A stretch of DNA of 64,000 nucleotides from Klebsiella sp. BIGb0138 (GTDB lineage Bacteria > Pseudomonadota > Gammaproteobacteria > Enterobacterales > Enterobacteriaceae). The translations under genes and the position numbers were made by a program. Positions 33,666 to 43,661 of the stretch are shown piece by piece. The first letter of the stretch is position 1, and the number at the start of each line of letters is the position of its first letter. The stretch spans positions 372,001-436,000 of the forward strand of contig NZ_SMCV01000001.1 in assembly GCF_004342285.1 (NCBI RefSeq). Reading direction: 5' to 3'. The notes under the pieces are model-generated. The model was not told where the DNA came from. It worked only from the letters and a program-made list of their open reading frames with translations, and searched no databases.

Positions 33666-35091
33666 ACGGTAGTTCAATCCCCATACTGGCGCCCAGGTCG
33701 TCGCTGTCGCTGTGGCCGGCGTCGGTATACCACACCGAGGTGCTGAGGCGCACCGTTGGCGTCACGTCGCCGCTCCAGCCCAGCTGCACGCCCTTCAGCG
33801 TATCGGCGTGCGGGAACGCTTTATTAATCCGCTGATTTTCCGGGTTCACCTCGGCGTAGACCAGACGCGCGCTCCAGCGCTGGTTCTCCTCGGTCACCAG
33901 CTCAACCTTGCCGGCATACAGCCTTCCGTCGCCGCCCAGCGCATCGCCTAGCGGGTAGCCCTGTTGGTAATAGCCGTCTTTATAGATAAAGTGGTTGTAG
34001 ACGTAGTTGGTGCGCCCCATATTCGAACGGGTATCGTGAGCCTCGAGGTACCAGTTAATGGCGTTGCTATTCCACTGGTGGTGCCCTTCCACGCCGCCGA
34101 GATAGAGATGGGCGGACGGCAGATACCCGGCTTCATCCTCGCCGATCATCTGCCCGTAGACGCTCACCGGCCAGCCCGTGGTCGGCGCCAGCTTCAGTTT
34201 AAAATCAAAGCCCGCCAGCTGATTGCCGGGATCGTCCGCCGAATCGCCGGTGTTATCGCGCCCGGAGAGCCCCTCCCAGAAGCTACCAAACGAGGAGGGC
34301 CGTCCCTCGCCCCCCCACTGCATAATGCGCGAAGCCCCCAGTTCCAGGGAGGAAAACGGCGAGAGCGTCAGGCGGCCGCCGAAGATTTTGGTGTGCGGTA
34401 CCGCGGCGTACTGACTCATCTGGCTGGCGGAAATCTGGTACTGCCAGGGGCCGATCCAGCTTAGCCAGGCGCTCTCCGGCGCCTGCTGTTCGGCGCGTTG
34501 CAGCAGAAAACCGGTCAGCGGCCGCGCGGCGTCGGAGCGGATCAGGCTCCCCTCATAGCCGGGCCCCCACCACTGCGGAATTTGCCCAAACGCCAGCCAC
34601 TGGTTCCACAGCTTCACCGCCCCGTAAGCGCCGTTGGCATTCACCGCGGACCCATTGTCGATGCGTTTGTCCCCTTCGACATTGCCCTGCAGATGCAGAT
34701 CCCACCCTTCGCCGCTGGTATTCAGCGCGAGGGAGAGCGCGCGATCCGCGGGCTGAGATTGGGCAAAACCCTGCGGCGTCCCCGGCCTGTCCGTCGAGCT
34801 GTAGCCGCTGATACGGACAGCGGTTTTTAGTGACCTGAGTCGCCGCTCGACCCGGATTAACACTCCCCGCTCGGCTGAAGTGGTCGGATGCGCATTCGCC
34901 AGCGCGCGGGTAATCTCCTCTTCGCTCAGGGGCCAGGTCGATAAACTCAAGGCGAGGGTTCCACGATCGGATAGCCATGCTAAATCATTGCGCAATTCGT
35001 TATCGCCCGGAACCAGACCAGAGGCAAAACCTGGGGTACTCAATACAGCAAAAAATCCCAGAGAAAGCGCGCGACGCGCAAAATATTTCAT
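33655..35091 (-). CDS. Wzi-family capsule assembly outer membrane protein
   Basis: Outer-membrane beta-barrel protein of 478 residues, clearly homologous to Klebsiella Wzi through NDLAWLSDRGTLALSLSTWPLS, IPQWWGPGYEGSLIR, ASRIMQWGGEGRP, YGQMIGEDEAGYLPSA and KDGYYQQGYPLGDA. Wzi is the lectin that anchors group 1 capsule to the surface. Signal peptide MKYFARRALSLGFFAVLSTPGFA sets the start at 35091; the frame upstream to 35229 is non-coding. Wzi normally lies inside the cps locus between galF and wza; this copy is about 28 kb away from the capsule/O-antigen edge and is likely a paralogue. Confidence 0.9.
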   Translation of the reverse strand: MKYFARRALSLGFFAVLSTPGFASGLVPGDNELRNDLAWLSDRGTLALSLSTWPLSEEEITRALANAHPTTSAERGVLIRVERRLRSLKTAVRISGYSSTDRPGTPQGFAQSQPADRALSLALNTSGEGWDLHLQGNVEGDKRIDNGSAVNANGAYGAVKLWNQWLAFGQIPQWWGPGYEGSLIRSDAARPLTGFLLQRAEQQAPESAWLSWIGPWQYQISASQMSQYAAVPHTKIFGGRLTLSPFSSLELGASRIMQWGGEGRPSSFGSFWEGLSGRDNTGDSADDPGNQLAGFDFKLKLAPTTGWPVSVYGQMIGEDEAGYLPSAHLYLGGVEGHHQWNSNAINWYLEAHDTRSNMGRTNYVYNHFIYKDGYYQQGYPLGDALGGDGRLYAGKVELVTEENQRWSARLVYAEVNPENQRINKAFPHADTLKGVQLGWSGDVTPTVRLSTSVWYTDAGHSDSDDLGASMGIELPFSL

Positions 35092-35244
35092 CTTCCCAGC
35101 TCCATTTTCGGCGCGCGGGCGCCGGCGTATTTCCTGAAGGGTGAGCAGGTAAGGTAATGGACTGAAACTAAACGAAGCGCCAACCAGCGCCATAACAATG
35201 TCGCGCCAGAAAAGATGCCGCCCGATCAAAGAGCGGCAGGAGGG

Positions 35245-36417
35245 TTACAGCTTTTGCTGGAAATAATCGCGCATTCGCGAGAACAGTCCGCCCTTGCCGA
35301 CGCTTTCCAGCGTCACCAGCGGCCAGTGGGCAACCACTTTGTCGCCATCATAGAGCGAGATTTCTCCGACCCGCTGATTGGCGGCAATCGGCGCTTCGAG
35401 CTCTTTTTTATCCAGCACGTATTTGGCCTTGATACGCGACACTTCCGACTTCGGCAACGCTAACCAGAAATCCTGGTCGGTACCCAGCTGGATTTGTTGT
35501 TTATCGCCGTACCAGATGTGTTCGCTCCCGACCATTTTACCTTTTTGCAGCACCTGGACGGTATCGAAGTTTTGCTGCCCCCAGTGCAGCAGCTTCGCCG
35601 CCTGCTGTTCGCGACCTTTCGGGCTCTCTGCCCCCATCACCACGGCAATCAACCGCCGCTGACCGTCCACCGCGGACGCTATCAGGTTAAAGCCGGCGCC
35701 GGAGGTGTGCCCGGTCTTCAGGCCGTCGACGTTCATGGTTTTATCCCACAGCAGTCCGTTGCGGTTCTGCTGGGTGATGCCGTTCCACGTCAGGCTTTTT
35801 TCGCTGTACATATGGTACACCTCCGGCTCGCCGTGAATGATGGCTCTGGAGAGCACCGCCAGGTCGTAGGCGGAGCTGTGCTGGCCTGGCGCATCCAGAC
35901 CATGCACGGTCTCAAAATGGCTGTCCTGCAGATGCAGTTTCTCGACGTACTCGTTCATCATCGCCACAAACTGCGCTTCCCCGCCGGCCACGTAATCCGC
36001 CAGCGCCACACAGGCGTCGTTACCGGAATCGACGATTAAGCCGCGGCTTAAATCACGCACGCTGACCCGGTCGCCGGGTTTAAGGAACATAAGCGATGAG
36101 CCATTAAAAACGGGATTGCCTTTCGCCCAGGCGTCGCGGCCGACGGTGACAATATCGTCAAAGGTGATACGGTGGCTGTCGATGGCGCGATCGACGACAT
36201 AACCGGTCATTAATTTCGTCAGGCTGGCAGGGTTGCGCTGCTGGTGTTCATTCCCCGCAGTCAATATCTGCCCGGTGGTGTAATCCATCAGTACCCAGGA
36301 GCCTGCCTGGATGGCAGGTGGCGTCACGGTGACGGGAAAATCATTGCCAGCGAATGCGCAAGAAACGCTCGAAGCGAGCAAAGTAACAGCAATAAAAAAA
36401 CGGCCTTTCAACGGCAT
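35245..36417 (-). CDS. dacD: D-alanyl-D-alanine carboxypeptidase DacD (PBP6b)
   Basis: Low-molecular-mass penicillin-binding protein of 390 residues that trims the terminal D-Ala of peptidoglycan stem peptides. Signal peptide ends near CAFAGND. Active-site triads: Ser65-Leu-Thr-Lys68 (SLTK), Ser131-Gly-Asn133 and Lys234-Thr-Gly236. The C-terminal domain ends in an amphipathic membrane anchor (LFSRMRDYFQQKL). Position beside sbcB is the same as in E. coli. Confidence 0.95.
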   Translation of the reverse strand: MPLKGRFFIAVTLLASSVSCAFAGNDFPVTVTPPAIQAGSWVLMDYTTGQILTAGNEHQQRNPASLTKLMTGYVVDRAIDSHRITFDDIVTVGRDAWAKGNPVFNGSSLMFLKPGDRVSVRDLSRGLIVDSGNDACVALADYVAGGEAQFVAMMNEYVEKLHLQDSHFETVHGLDAPGQHSSAYDLAVLSRAIIHGEPEVYHMYSEKSLTWNGITQQNRNGLLWDKTMNVDGLKTGHTSGAGFNLIASAVDGQRRLIAVVMGAESPKGREQQAAKLLHWGQQNFDTVQVLQKGKMVGSEHIWYGDKQQIQLGTDQDFWLALPKSEVSRIKAKYVLDKKELEAPIAANQRVGEISLYDGDKVVAHWPLVTLESVGKGGLFSRMRDYFQQKL

Positions 36418-36620
36418 ATCCTCTAGATTTACAGATCCGCCGTCCTTTTTACGGAAATTCTCCTTTCGAATCAGGGTTTAATTGCAAGAAAATATGACAC
36501 GCTAAAAACATTGCGCAGCCGTTGCCCTTCTGATGCCCTGGCAAATCGTTTACCATAATATCCCCGTCATACTTCAAGCTGCATGTGCGTTGGCTACAGC
36601 TCGAACTATTTAGGGTATAG

Positions 36621-38075
36621 ATGCCAGCCACCATGGATAATGAACAGACTATGCAAGATAGCGCCAATCAGCCCGGATTTTTGTTTCACGATTACGAGAC
36701 CTTTGGCACCAGCCCCTCGCTCGACCGGCCGGCGCAGTTTGCCGCCATCCGCAGCGATGCGGATTTGAATATCATCGGCGAGCCGGAAGTCTTCTACTGT
36801 AAACCCGCCGACGACTATCTGCCGCAGCCGCAGGCGGTGTTGATCACCGGGATCACGCCGCAGGAGGCTCTCGCCAAAGGTGAAAACGAAGCCGCCTTTG
36901 CCCGCCGCATCCACGATCTGTTCACGGTGCCGAAAACCTGTATCGTCGGCTATAACAACGTGCGCTTCGATGATGAAGTCAGCCGAAATATTTTTTATCG
37001 CAATTTTTACGATCCTTACGCCTGGAGCTGGCAGCACGACAACTCGCGCTGGGATCTGCTGGATGTGATGCGCGCCTGCTACGCCCTGCGCCCGGAAGGG
37101 ATCAACTGGCCGGAGAACGACGAAGGGCTGCCGAGCTTTCGCCTGGAACACCTGACCGTGGCCAACGGGATTGAACACAGCAATGCTCACGATGCGATGG
37201 CCGACGTTTATGCCACCATCGCGATGGCGAAACTGGTCAAAACCCAGCAGCCGCGCCTGTTTGAGTATCTCTACGCCTATCGCCATAAGCGCAAGCTGGC
37301 GACGCTGATTGACGTCCCGCAGATGAAACCGCTGGTCCACGTCTCCGGGATGTTCGGCGCGGCGCGCGGCAACACCAGCTGGGTGGCTCCGCTGGCCTGG
37401 CACCCGGACAACCGCAATGCGGTGATCATGGTCGATCTTGCCGGCGATATGTCGCCGCTGCTGGATCTGGATGCCGATACGCTGCGCGAACGGCTGTACA
37501 CGCCAAAAGCCGAACTCGGCGAGCGGGCGGCGGTGCCGGTTAAATTAGTCCATCTCAATAAATGCCCGGTACTGGCGCAGGCCAATACGCTGCGCCCGGA
37601 GGATGCCGACCGGCTGGGGATCAACCGTCAGCGCTGTCTGGATAACCTGCAGCTGTTACGCGCACATCCGCAGGTGCGTGAGAAAGTGGTCGCCATCTTT
37701 GCCGAAGCGGAGCCGTTTGTCCCTTCCGACAATGTTGACACCCAGCTGTATAACGGCTTTTTCAGCGACGCCGACCGCGCGGCGATGAAAATCGTCCTCG
37801 AGACCGAGCCGCGCAACCTGCCGGCGCTGGATATCACTTTCGCCGATAAACGTATTGAGCGCCTGCTGTTCAACTACCGCGCGCGCAACTTCCCCGGCAG
37901 CCTTGACGAAGCCGAGCAGCAGCGTTGGCTAGATCATCGCCGCGAGGTGTTTACGCCGGAGTTTTTACAGGCCTACGCCGATGAGCTACAGAGACTGTAT
38001 CAGCAGTATGCTGACGACAGCGAGAAGCTGGCGCTGCTAAAAGCGCTGTGGCAGTACGCGCAGGAAATTGTCTAA
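36621..38075 (+). CDS. sbcB: Exodeoxyribonuclease I
   Basis: ExoI of 484 residues, the 3'-5' single-strand exonuclease of mismatch repair and recombination. The exonuclease motif DYETFG is at residues 24-29, with Exo II/III segments YNNVRFDDE and SNAHDAMADVYAT. The SH3-like and C-terminal helical parts follow the E. coli protein to its last residues. ATG 36621 has AGGGT six bases upstream; ATG 36633 is possible. Divergent from dacD across about 200 bp. Confidence 0.96.
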   Translation: MPATMDNEQTMQDSANQPGFLFHDYETFGTSPSLDRPAQFAAIRSDADLNIIGEPEVFYCKPADDYLPQPQAVLITGITPQEALAKGENEAAFARRIHDLFTVPKTCIVGYNNVRFDDEVSRNIFYRNFYDPYAWSWQHDNSRWDLLDVMRACYALRPEGINWPENDEGLPSFRLEHLTVANGIEHSNAHDAMADVYATIAMAKLVKTQQPRLFEYLYAYRHKRKLATLIDVPQMKPLVHVSGMFGAARGNTSWVAPLAWHPDNRNAVIMVDLAGDMSPLLDLDADTLRERLYTPKAELGERAAVPVKLVHLNKCPVLAQANTLRPEDADRLGINRQRCLDNLQLLRAHPQVREKVVAIFAEAEPFVPSDNVDTQLYNGFFSDADRAAMKIVLETEPRNLPALDITFADKRIERLLFNYRARNFPGSLDEAEQQRWLDHRREVFTPEFLQAYADELQRLYQQYADDSEKLALLKALWQYAQEIV

Positions 38076-38098
38076 CTGGCGGGAATTCCCGGAGACGG

Positions 38099-38155
38099 CG
38101 CCTTGTCCGGGCGACAAAATCCACGACCGCACGGATTCGTCGCCCGGCAAGGCGT
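38099..38155. repeat. REP-like palindrome between sbcB and fusA2
   Basis: GCGCCTTGTCCGGGCGAC pairs with GTCGCCCGGCAAGGCG around a loop of about 23 bases. Composition and layout match enterobacterial REP/BIME elements, which often sit between convergent genes and stabilise mRNA ends. Confidence 0.7.
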
Positions 38156-38179
38156 TAGCCGCCACCCGGGAAGGGGAGT

Positions 38180-40282
38180 TTAGCCTTTAGCGCGGCTGGC
38201 GATAATCGCCTCTGCCACGTTACGCGGCGCCTCGGCGTAGTGGTGGAACTCCATGCTGTAGGTGGCCCGCCCCTGCGACATCGAGCGCAGCGTGGTGGAG
38301 TAGCCGAACATCTCGGCCAACGGTACGTCAGCGCGAATGATCTGGCTGCCGAACCGCTCCTCCATGCCCTGCACCATCCCACGACGGGAAGAGAGATCGC
38401 CCATAATATTCCCGGCGTACTCTTCCGGCGTTTCCACCTCCACGTGCATCACCGGTTCGAGAATCACCGGATCCGCCCGGCGCGCCCCCTCCTTGAAGCC
38501 GAAAATCGCCGCCATGCGGAAGGCCATTTCCGAGGAGTCGACGTCATGATACGAACCAAACGTCAGGATCGCCTTCACGTCAACCACCGGATAACCGGCC
38601 AGCACCCCGGATCCCATCGCTTCGCGCAGCCCTTTCTCGACGGAAGGAATATACTCCCGCGGCACCACGCCGCCTTTGGTGGCGTCTTCAAACACAAAGC
38701 CGCTTCCCGGCGGAAGCGGTTCCAGCGTCAGCACCACATGGCCGTACTGCCCTTTCCCGCCGGACTGGCGGACAAACTTGCCTTCCACCTCGTTGACCGT
38801 TTTACGCAGGGTCTCGCGATAGGTCACCTGCGGGCGGCCAATATTGGCCTCAACGCCGAATTCACGGCGCATCCGGTCAACGATAATTTCCAGATGCAGC
38901 TCACCCATCCCGGAAATAATCGTCTGGCCCGACTCCTCGTCGGTATGCAGACGGAAAGAGGGATCCTCAGACGCCAGGCGCTGCAAGGCAATACCCATTT
39001 TCTCCTGGTCGGCCTTGGTCTTCGGTTCAATCGCCAGAGAGATGACCGGATCCGGAAACTCCATCCGTTCAAGGGTAATCACCGCATCCGGGTCGCACAG
39101 CGTGTCGCCGGTGGTGACATCCTTCAACCCGACGCAGGCGGCAATATCCCCGGCATGCAGTTCATCCACCTCATGGCGATCGTTGGCATGCATCAACACG
39201 ATGCGCCCGATCCGCTCTTTCTTACCTTTGACCGGGTTATACACCGCATCGCCTTTTTTCAGGGTGCCGGAATAGACCCGAATAAAGGTCAGCTGGCCGA
39301 CATAGGGGTCGGTCATCAGCTTAAACGCCAGCGCCGAGAAGGGTTCATCGTCCCCGGGATGACGTGCCGCCGGTTGTCCTTTTTCATCGACGCCTTCAAT
39401 GGCCGGAACGTCCAGCGGCGACGGCATCAGTTCGATGACCGCATCGAGCATCCGCTGCACGCCTTTATTTTTAAACGCGCTGCCGCACAGCACCGGCTGG
39501 ATCTCCCCCGCCACGGTACGTTTACGCAGCCCGGCCACAATTTCGGCCTCGCTGAGCTCACCGGTTTCAAGATATTTGTCCATCAGCTCATCGTTGGCTT
39601 CCGCCGCCGCTGACACCATTTTTTCCCGCCACTTTCCTGCGCTGGCCTGCAGCGCATCCGGCACCGGCGCGTAGCTGAAGGTCATCCCCTGTGTAGCGTC
39701 ATCCCACAGGATGGCGCGCATGCGGATGAGATCCACCACGCCGGTGAAATGCTCTTCGGCGCCAATCGGGATAACGATCGGCACCGGGTTGGCCTTCAGG
39801 CGGTCAATCATCATCTGCACGACGCGGAAGAAATCGGCGCCGGGACGGTCCATTTTATTGACGAAGGCCAGCCGCGGGACGTGATACTTATTCGCCTGCC
39901 GCCAGACGGTTTCCGACTGCGGCTGCACGCCGCCCACCGAGTCATACACCATTACCGCGCCGTCCAGCACGCGCATGGAGCGTTCGACTTCAATGGTGAA
40001 GTCGACGTGGCCGGGGGTGTCGATAATATTGATGCGATGCGGCTCGAAGCTTCGGTCCATCCCCGGCCAGAAGCAGCTGACCGCCGCGGAGGTAATGGTA
40101 ATCCCGCGCTCTTGCTCCTGCGCCATCCAGTCGGTGGTTGCCGCGCCATCGTGTACTTCACCCAGTTTGTGGCTCATTCCGGTGTAAAACAGAATGCGCT
40201 CGGTAGTGGTGGTTTTACCGGCATCGATATGCGCGGAGATACCGATGTTGCGATAACGTTCGAGGGGGATGGGTCGGGGCAT
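38180..40282 (-). CDS. fusA2: Second elongation factor G
   Basis: EF-G paralogue of 700 residues with all GTPase boxes: [14 protein letters not shown] (17-30), [28 protein letters not shown] and GSAFKN. Domain IV blocks are intact ([21 protein letters not shown]), so translocation or ribosome-recycling activity is plausible. It is not in the rpsL-rpsG-fusA-tuf operon. Instead it stands alone, divergent from an ArsR-type regulator, between sbcB and plaP where E. coli carries yeeD-yeeE. Such spare EF-Gs are known in Klebsiella; their conditions of use are not settled. Symbol used to mark the paralogue. Confidence 0.88.
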   Translation of the reverse strand: MPRPIPLERYRNIGISAHIDAGKTTTTERILFYTGMSHKLGEVHDGAATTDWMAQEQERGITITSAAVSCFWPGMDRSFEPHRINIIDTPGHVDFTIEVERSMRVLDGAVMVYDSVGGVQPQSETVWRQANKYHVPRLAFVNKMDRPGADFFRVVQMMIDRLKANPVPIVIPIGAEEHFTGVVDLIRMRAILWDDATQGMTFSYAPVPDALQASAGKWREKMVSAAAEANDELMDKYLETGELSEAEIVAGLRKRTVAGEIQPVLCGSAFKNKGVQRMLDAVIELMPSPLDVPAIEGVDEKGQPAARHPGDDEPFSALAFKLMTDPYVGQLTFIRVYSGTLKKGDAVYNPVKGKKERIGRIVLMHANDRHEVDELHAGDIAACVGLKDVTTGDTLCDPDAVITLERMEFPDPVISLAIEPKTKADQEKMGIALQRLASEDPSFRLHTDEESGQTIISGMGELHLEIIVDRMRREFGVEANIGRPQVTYRETLRKTVNEVEGKFVRQSGGKGQYGHVVLTLEPLPPGSGFVFEDATKGGVVPREYIPSVEKGLREAMGSGVLAGYPVVDVKAILTFGSYHDVDSSEMAFRMAAIFGFKEGARRADPVILEPVMHVEVETPEEYAGNIMGDLSSRRGMVQGMEERFGSQIIRADVPLAEMFGYSTTLRSMSQGRATYSMEFHHYAEAPRNVAEAIIASRAKG

Positions 40283-40357
40283 GATGCGTCCTTAGTCGTT
40301 TTGACTGTCAGTTAGCGGCCAGAGTGTGCCGCGGTATGGTTCACGGCAGCTATCATA

Positions 40358-40369
40358 GTACAACTGTAC
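40358..40369. promoter_or_regulatory. Imperfect palindrome in the fusA2/arsR gap
   Basis: GTACAACTGTAC, an imperfect inverted repeat about 75 bp upstream of the fusA2 start. It could be a regulator site; low certainty. Confidence 0.3.
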
Positions 40370-40481
40370 GAGTATATTCGAACTATTTTTGCTATCGTAG
40401 CTATTGGTGAAGCGGCACCGACTCGCATGGCTTTAGAAATTCAGTTTCGGTATATTACCGGCCAGCCGCCGATACGGGCTG

Positions 40482-40497
40482 CTGCTCCCGGGAGCAG
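40482..40497. promoter_or_regulatory. Perfect palindrome before the ArsR gene
   Basis: CTGCTCCCGGGAGCAG is a perfect 16-base inverted repeat ending 24 bp before the ArsR start. It is either an operator for the regulator or an mRNA hairpin in its leader. Confidence 0.45.
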
Positions 40498-40521
40498 AGC
40501 AACCGCCGACACAGGAATATT

Positions 40522-40833
40522 ATGATCGCCAATCATCCCGAACGTGAACAAATTCGCCTGGAAAATGTGCTTTTTGCCCTTGGCAATCCGATGCGGCTGG
40601 AGATCATCCGCAGCCTCGCCGACGGCAGCGAGCAGAGCTGCAACGCGCTGCGTCATGAAGATGTGGCGAAGTCGACGATGACCCACCACTGGCGCGTCCT
40701 GCGCGATAGCGGGGTGATCTGGCAGCGCCCGCAGGGGCGGGAGAATATGATTTCTCTGCGCCGGGACGATCTCGACGCGCGTTTTCCCGGCCTGCTGGAT
40801 GCGCTGCTTAAGGTGATGCAGCAGGAGAAGTAA
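40522..40833 (+). CDS. ArsR-family winged-helix regulator
   Basis: Small DNA-binding protein of 103 residues. The recognition region reads CNALRHEDVAKSTMTHHWRVL and the wing RPQGRENMISL. A single cysteine (SEQSCNAL) is present and no clustered Cys/His metal site is visible, so it probably senses something other than a heavy metal. It diverges from fusA2 across about 240 bp holding two palindromes, which suggests it regulates the spare EF-G (inference). Confidence 0.85.
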   Translation: MIANHPEREQIRLENVLFALGNPMRLEIIRSLADGSEQSCNALRHEDVAKSTMTHHWRVLRDSGVIWQRPQGRENMISLRRDDLDARFPGLLDALLKVMQQEK

Positions 40834-40854
40834 ATCGCCCACATTTCTGCCGAA

Positions 40855-41020
40855 TCTCCCGGAGGCGATGCTGCGCATCTGTCCGGGCTACCGGCCCGCA
40901 AAACCACATGAACTCGTGCCCGGGAATCCCGGGTTGCGGCGTACACGCCTTACCCGGGCTACCAGACCGTGAGCAGCGGTGAACCTGTAGTCCGGCTAAG
41001 CGTAGCGCGAGCCGGGAAGA
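40855..41020. repeat. Cluster of REP/BIME elements
   Basis: Three GC-rich imperfect palindromes in a row: GATGCTGCGCATCTGTCCGG with GGGCTACC; GTTGCGGCGTACACGCC with TTACCCGGGCTACC; and GTCCGGCTAAGCGTAGCG with CGAGCCGGGAA. This is the typical Klebsiella intergenic REP mosaic, between the arsR and plaP 3' ends. Confidence 0.75.
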
Positions 41021-41038
41021 TCGACATCCGCCAGAAAC

Positions 41039-41067
41039 AAAAAAGCCGGAGGTTTCCCTCCGGCTTT
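41039..41067 (-). terminator. Terminator of plaP
   Basis: Stem AAAGCCGGAGG / CCTCCGGCTTT with a four-base loop, followed on the minus strand by a T run (plus-strand A run just left of the stem). Confidence 0.85.
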
Positions 41068-41084
41068 CTCATCACCAAACGTGA

Positions 41085-42443
41085 TTAGGCAACGTCTTCG
41101 TACTGCGGCACCGGGTTGCGGAAGCTTTTCGTCACGCAGGCCAGGTACACCAGACCGATACCCCCCCAGATCAGGCCCAGAATCATCGAGCTCTCTTCGA
41201 GGTTAATCCACAGTGCGCCCACGGTCAGCGCGCCGCACACCGGCAGGACCAGGTAGTTAAAGTGGTCTTTCAGCGTCTTGTTGCGCTTCTCACGGATCCA
41301 GAACTGGGAGATCACCGACAGGTTAACGAAGGTGAACGCCACCAGCGCGCCGAAGTTAATCAGCGCCGTCGCCGTGACCAGATCGAATTTGATCGCCAGC
41401 AGAGCAATCGCGCCCACCAGCAGCACGTTCCATGCCGGGGTACGCCATTTCGGGTGCACGTAGCCGAAGAAACGCGTCGGGAACACGCCATCGCGGCCCA
41501 TGACGTACATCAGACGCGAAACGCCCGCGTGCGCCGCCATACCGGAGGCCAGTACGGTCACGCTGGAGAAAATCAGCACGCCCCACTGGAAGGTTTTGCC
41601 CGCCACGTACAGCATAATTTCAGGCTGTGACGCGTCCGGATCTTTAAAGCGTGAGATATCCGGGAAGTACAGCTGCAGGAAGTAAGAGGCGCCGATGAAA
41701 ATCAGGCCGCCAATCAGCGCCGTCAGGAAGATCGCCTTCGGAATCACCCGCTCAGCGTCTTTGGTCTCTTCAGACAGCGAAGAGATACCGTCAAAGCCGA
41801 GGAACGAGAAGCACAGGATCGTCGCACCGGTAATCATCGGCACCACGTGCGCCCCCTCAGACCAGAACGGACGGGTGCTGGTCAGCGTGCCCGCGCCTTC
41901 GCCGTGCATCACGCCGTAGATAATCAGGCCAACAATCACCGCCACGATCCCCATCTGCAGGATAACGATCAGGGTGTTGAAGTTCGCCACGGTTTTGATG
42001 CTGCGCAGGTTAGAGATGGTCATAAAGGCCACCAGCGCGACAACGAAAATCCACGATGGTACGGAAGGCACCAGCGCTTCAAAATAAATTTTCGCCAGCA
42101 GAATGTTGATCATCGGCATGAACAGGTAGTCCAGCAGCGATGACCAGCCCACCATAAAGCCAACCGCCGGGCTGATGGATTTCTGGGCGTAGGTGTAAGC
42201 GGAACCCGCTGACGGGAAACGACGCACCAGTTTACCGTAGCTCAGCGCCGTAAAGAGAATCGCGATCAACGCGAAGGCGTAGGCCGTCGCGACGTGACCG
42301 TCGGTCAAACCAGAGACGATACCAAACGTATCGAACAGCGTCATCGGCTGCATATAGGCCAGGCCCATCATTACAACCGGAATCAACGTAAGCGTTTTAC
42401 GTAATTCCACGCGAGAGGTGTTTGGAGTAGCGTTATGCGACAT
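41085..42443 (-). CDS. plaP: Putrescine importer PlaP (YeeF), APC family
   Basis: Amino acid-polyamine-organocation permease of 452 residues with twelve helices, matching E. coli PlaP, the low-affinity putrescine importer needed for putrescine-dependent swarming. Markers: [16 protein letters not shown] in helix 1, [19 protein letters not shown] between helices 2 and 3, and [14 protein letters not shown]. Its upstream region also lies downstream of yeeY on the same strand, as in E. coli. Confidence 0.92.
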   Translation of the reverse strand: MSHNATPNTSRVELRKTLTLIPVVMMGLAYMQPMTLFDTFGIVSGLTDGHVATAYAFALIAILFTALSYGKLVRRFPSAGSAYTYAQKSISPAVGFMVGWSSLLDYLFMPMINILLAKIYFEALVPSVPSWIFVVALVAFMTISNLRSIKTVANFNTLIVILQMGIVAVIVGLIIYGVMHGEGAGTLTSTRPFWSEGAHVVPMITGATILCFSFLGFDGISSLSEETKDAERVIPKAIFLTALIGGLIFIGASYFLQLYFPDISRFKDPDASQPEIMLYVAGKTFQWGVLIFSSVTVLASGMAAHAGVSRLMYVMGRDGVFPTRFFGYVHPKWRTPAWNVLLVGAIALLAIKFDLVTATALINFGALVAFTFVNLSVISQFWIREKRNKTLKDHFNYLVLPVCGALTVGALWINLEESSMILGLIWGGIGLVYLACVTKSFRNPVPQYEDVA

Positions 42444-42599
42444 GGTGGTTATCCCCTTTTACGGCGAAGGCCATCGCGTAAGCAAAAAATTGCCCCATTT
42501 CAGTGTATTCCTCAGCGACAACGACTGTCGGTTTTTAGTAAATATCTATCCGGTACGAAGCCCGGCCTCTTGGTATTGAATGATGTGTCTTAAAAGCAA

Positions 42600-42630
42600 A
42601 AAAATAACCGACGCTTTAAAAAAGCGTCGG
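42600..42630 (-). terminator. Terminator downstream of yeeY
   Basis: CCGACGCTTT pairs with AAAGCGTCGG. On the minus strand the stem is followed by TTATTTTTTTG, which fits a terminator for yeeY ahead of the plaP promoter. Confidence 0.75.
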
Positions 42631-42733
42631 CTAGTTTCTATTTTTCAGGCCGCGTATTTTGCAACATTTTCTGGCTGGATGACAAGATGTTGCAGCGGCA
42701 AATCAGCGCTACAATTATTTAACCGATTAATAT

Positions 42734-43624
42734 TTATGCAATTTTAGTATTGTAGATCGTGTGGATAGCATTATTTGCTAAAATCTCGCTGCGCCACCAG
42801 GCGCAGGAGCGCCCGGCGCTGTCTTCATTCCAGCCCAGCCACGCCCGATGCAAAGGCGCATGCGAGGCAACCGCCTTCTCGATAAGCTCGCCGCTATCCA
42901 GCTGCGCCTGCGCCAGATAGCGCGGGACATATCCCCAGCCGAGCCCGGCGGAGATCAGCATTAACTGGCCGGAGAAATCAAACGTCGCCAGCTGCTCCTG
43001 CTCACCGACCGGCGGCCAGCTTCCCCCGCTGACGATTGCCCGATGACGCTTCATCACCCGCCAGCTCAGCGGCGCGTCCATCTGCGCCAGCGGATGTCCC
43101 GGCGCCACGACAAAAACATGCTCCAGTTCGCCCAGCAGGCTGAAACCGTAGCCGCCGAGCGATGGAGGGTCGCTTAACGCCCCCAGCACCATATCCGCCC
43201 GCCCCTCCAGCAGCGCATCCCAGCCGGTAGTCGCCCTGGCGCGGAGAAAGCGCAGCTGCGCCAGCGTGTGCTGCTGATAGAACTGACTGACCAGAGGCGG
43301 CAGTAAAAAGAAAGGAAAGGCACTATCTACGGCCAGCACCAGCGCATTTTCCCAGCCCTGATGTAGCTTAACCGCCTGTAGCTCCAGCTCGCGGGCGGTA
43401 TGCAGCACTTCCCGCCCCTTTTCCAGCAGCATCTGCCCGGTAGGGGTAAAGCGCGCGCGATGACCGCTGCGGTCAAGCAGTTGAATATTAAGATCGCTTT
43501 CCAGCTTGTGGATGGTATAGCTCAGCGCGGAAGGCGTTTTATAGAGCTTTGCCGAGGCTGCGGCAAAACTCCCCTCTTTTTCCAGCGCATCAAGAATAAC
43601 GAGGACATCCAGCAGTGGTTTCAT
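42734..43624 (-). CDS. yeeY: LysR-family regulator YeeY
   Basis: LysR regulator of 296 residues: N-terminal helix-turn-helix (SFAAASAKLYKTPSALSYTIHKLE) and effector domain. Synteny with E. coli yeeY (between plaP and yeeZ) supports the name. Its target is unestablished; its position next to plaP makes that gene a candidate. Confidence 0.9.
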   Translation of the reverse strand: MKPLLDVLVILDALEKEGSFAAASAKLYKTPSALSYTIHKLESDLNIQLLDRSGHRARFTPTGQMLLEKGREVLHTARELELQAVKLHQGWENALVLAVDSAFPFFLLPPLVSQFYQQHTLAQLRFLRARATTGWDALLEGRADMVLGALSDPPSLGGYGFSLLGELEHVFVVAPGHPLAQMDAPLSWRVMKRHRAIVSGGSWPPVGEQEQLATFDFSGQLMLISAGLGWGYVPRYLAQAQLDSGELIEKAVASHAPLHRAWLGWNEDSAGRSCAWWRSEILANNAIHTIYNTKIA

Positions 43625-43661
43625 CGCCCCCCCCTTAGGTACGCGATTTCCCGCTGGTGGA

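Noticed and set aside
38240-39613. 457-codon open frame on the plus strand
   Set aside because: Antisense shadow of the second EF-G gene, with low-complexity His/Arg-rich translation.
40855-41020. Repeated GC-rich units considered as a CRISPR array
   Set aside because: Units are imperfect palindromes of unequal length without regular spacers; they are REP elements.
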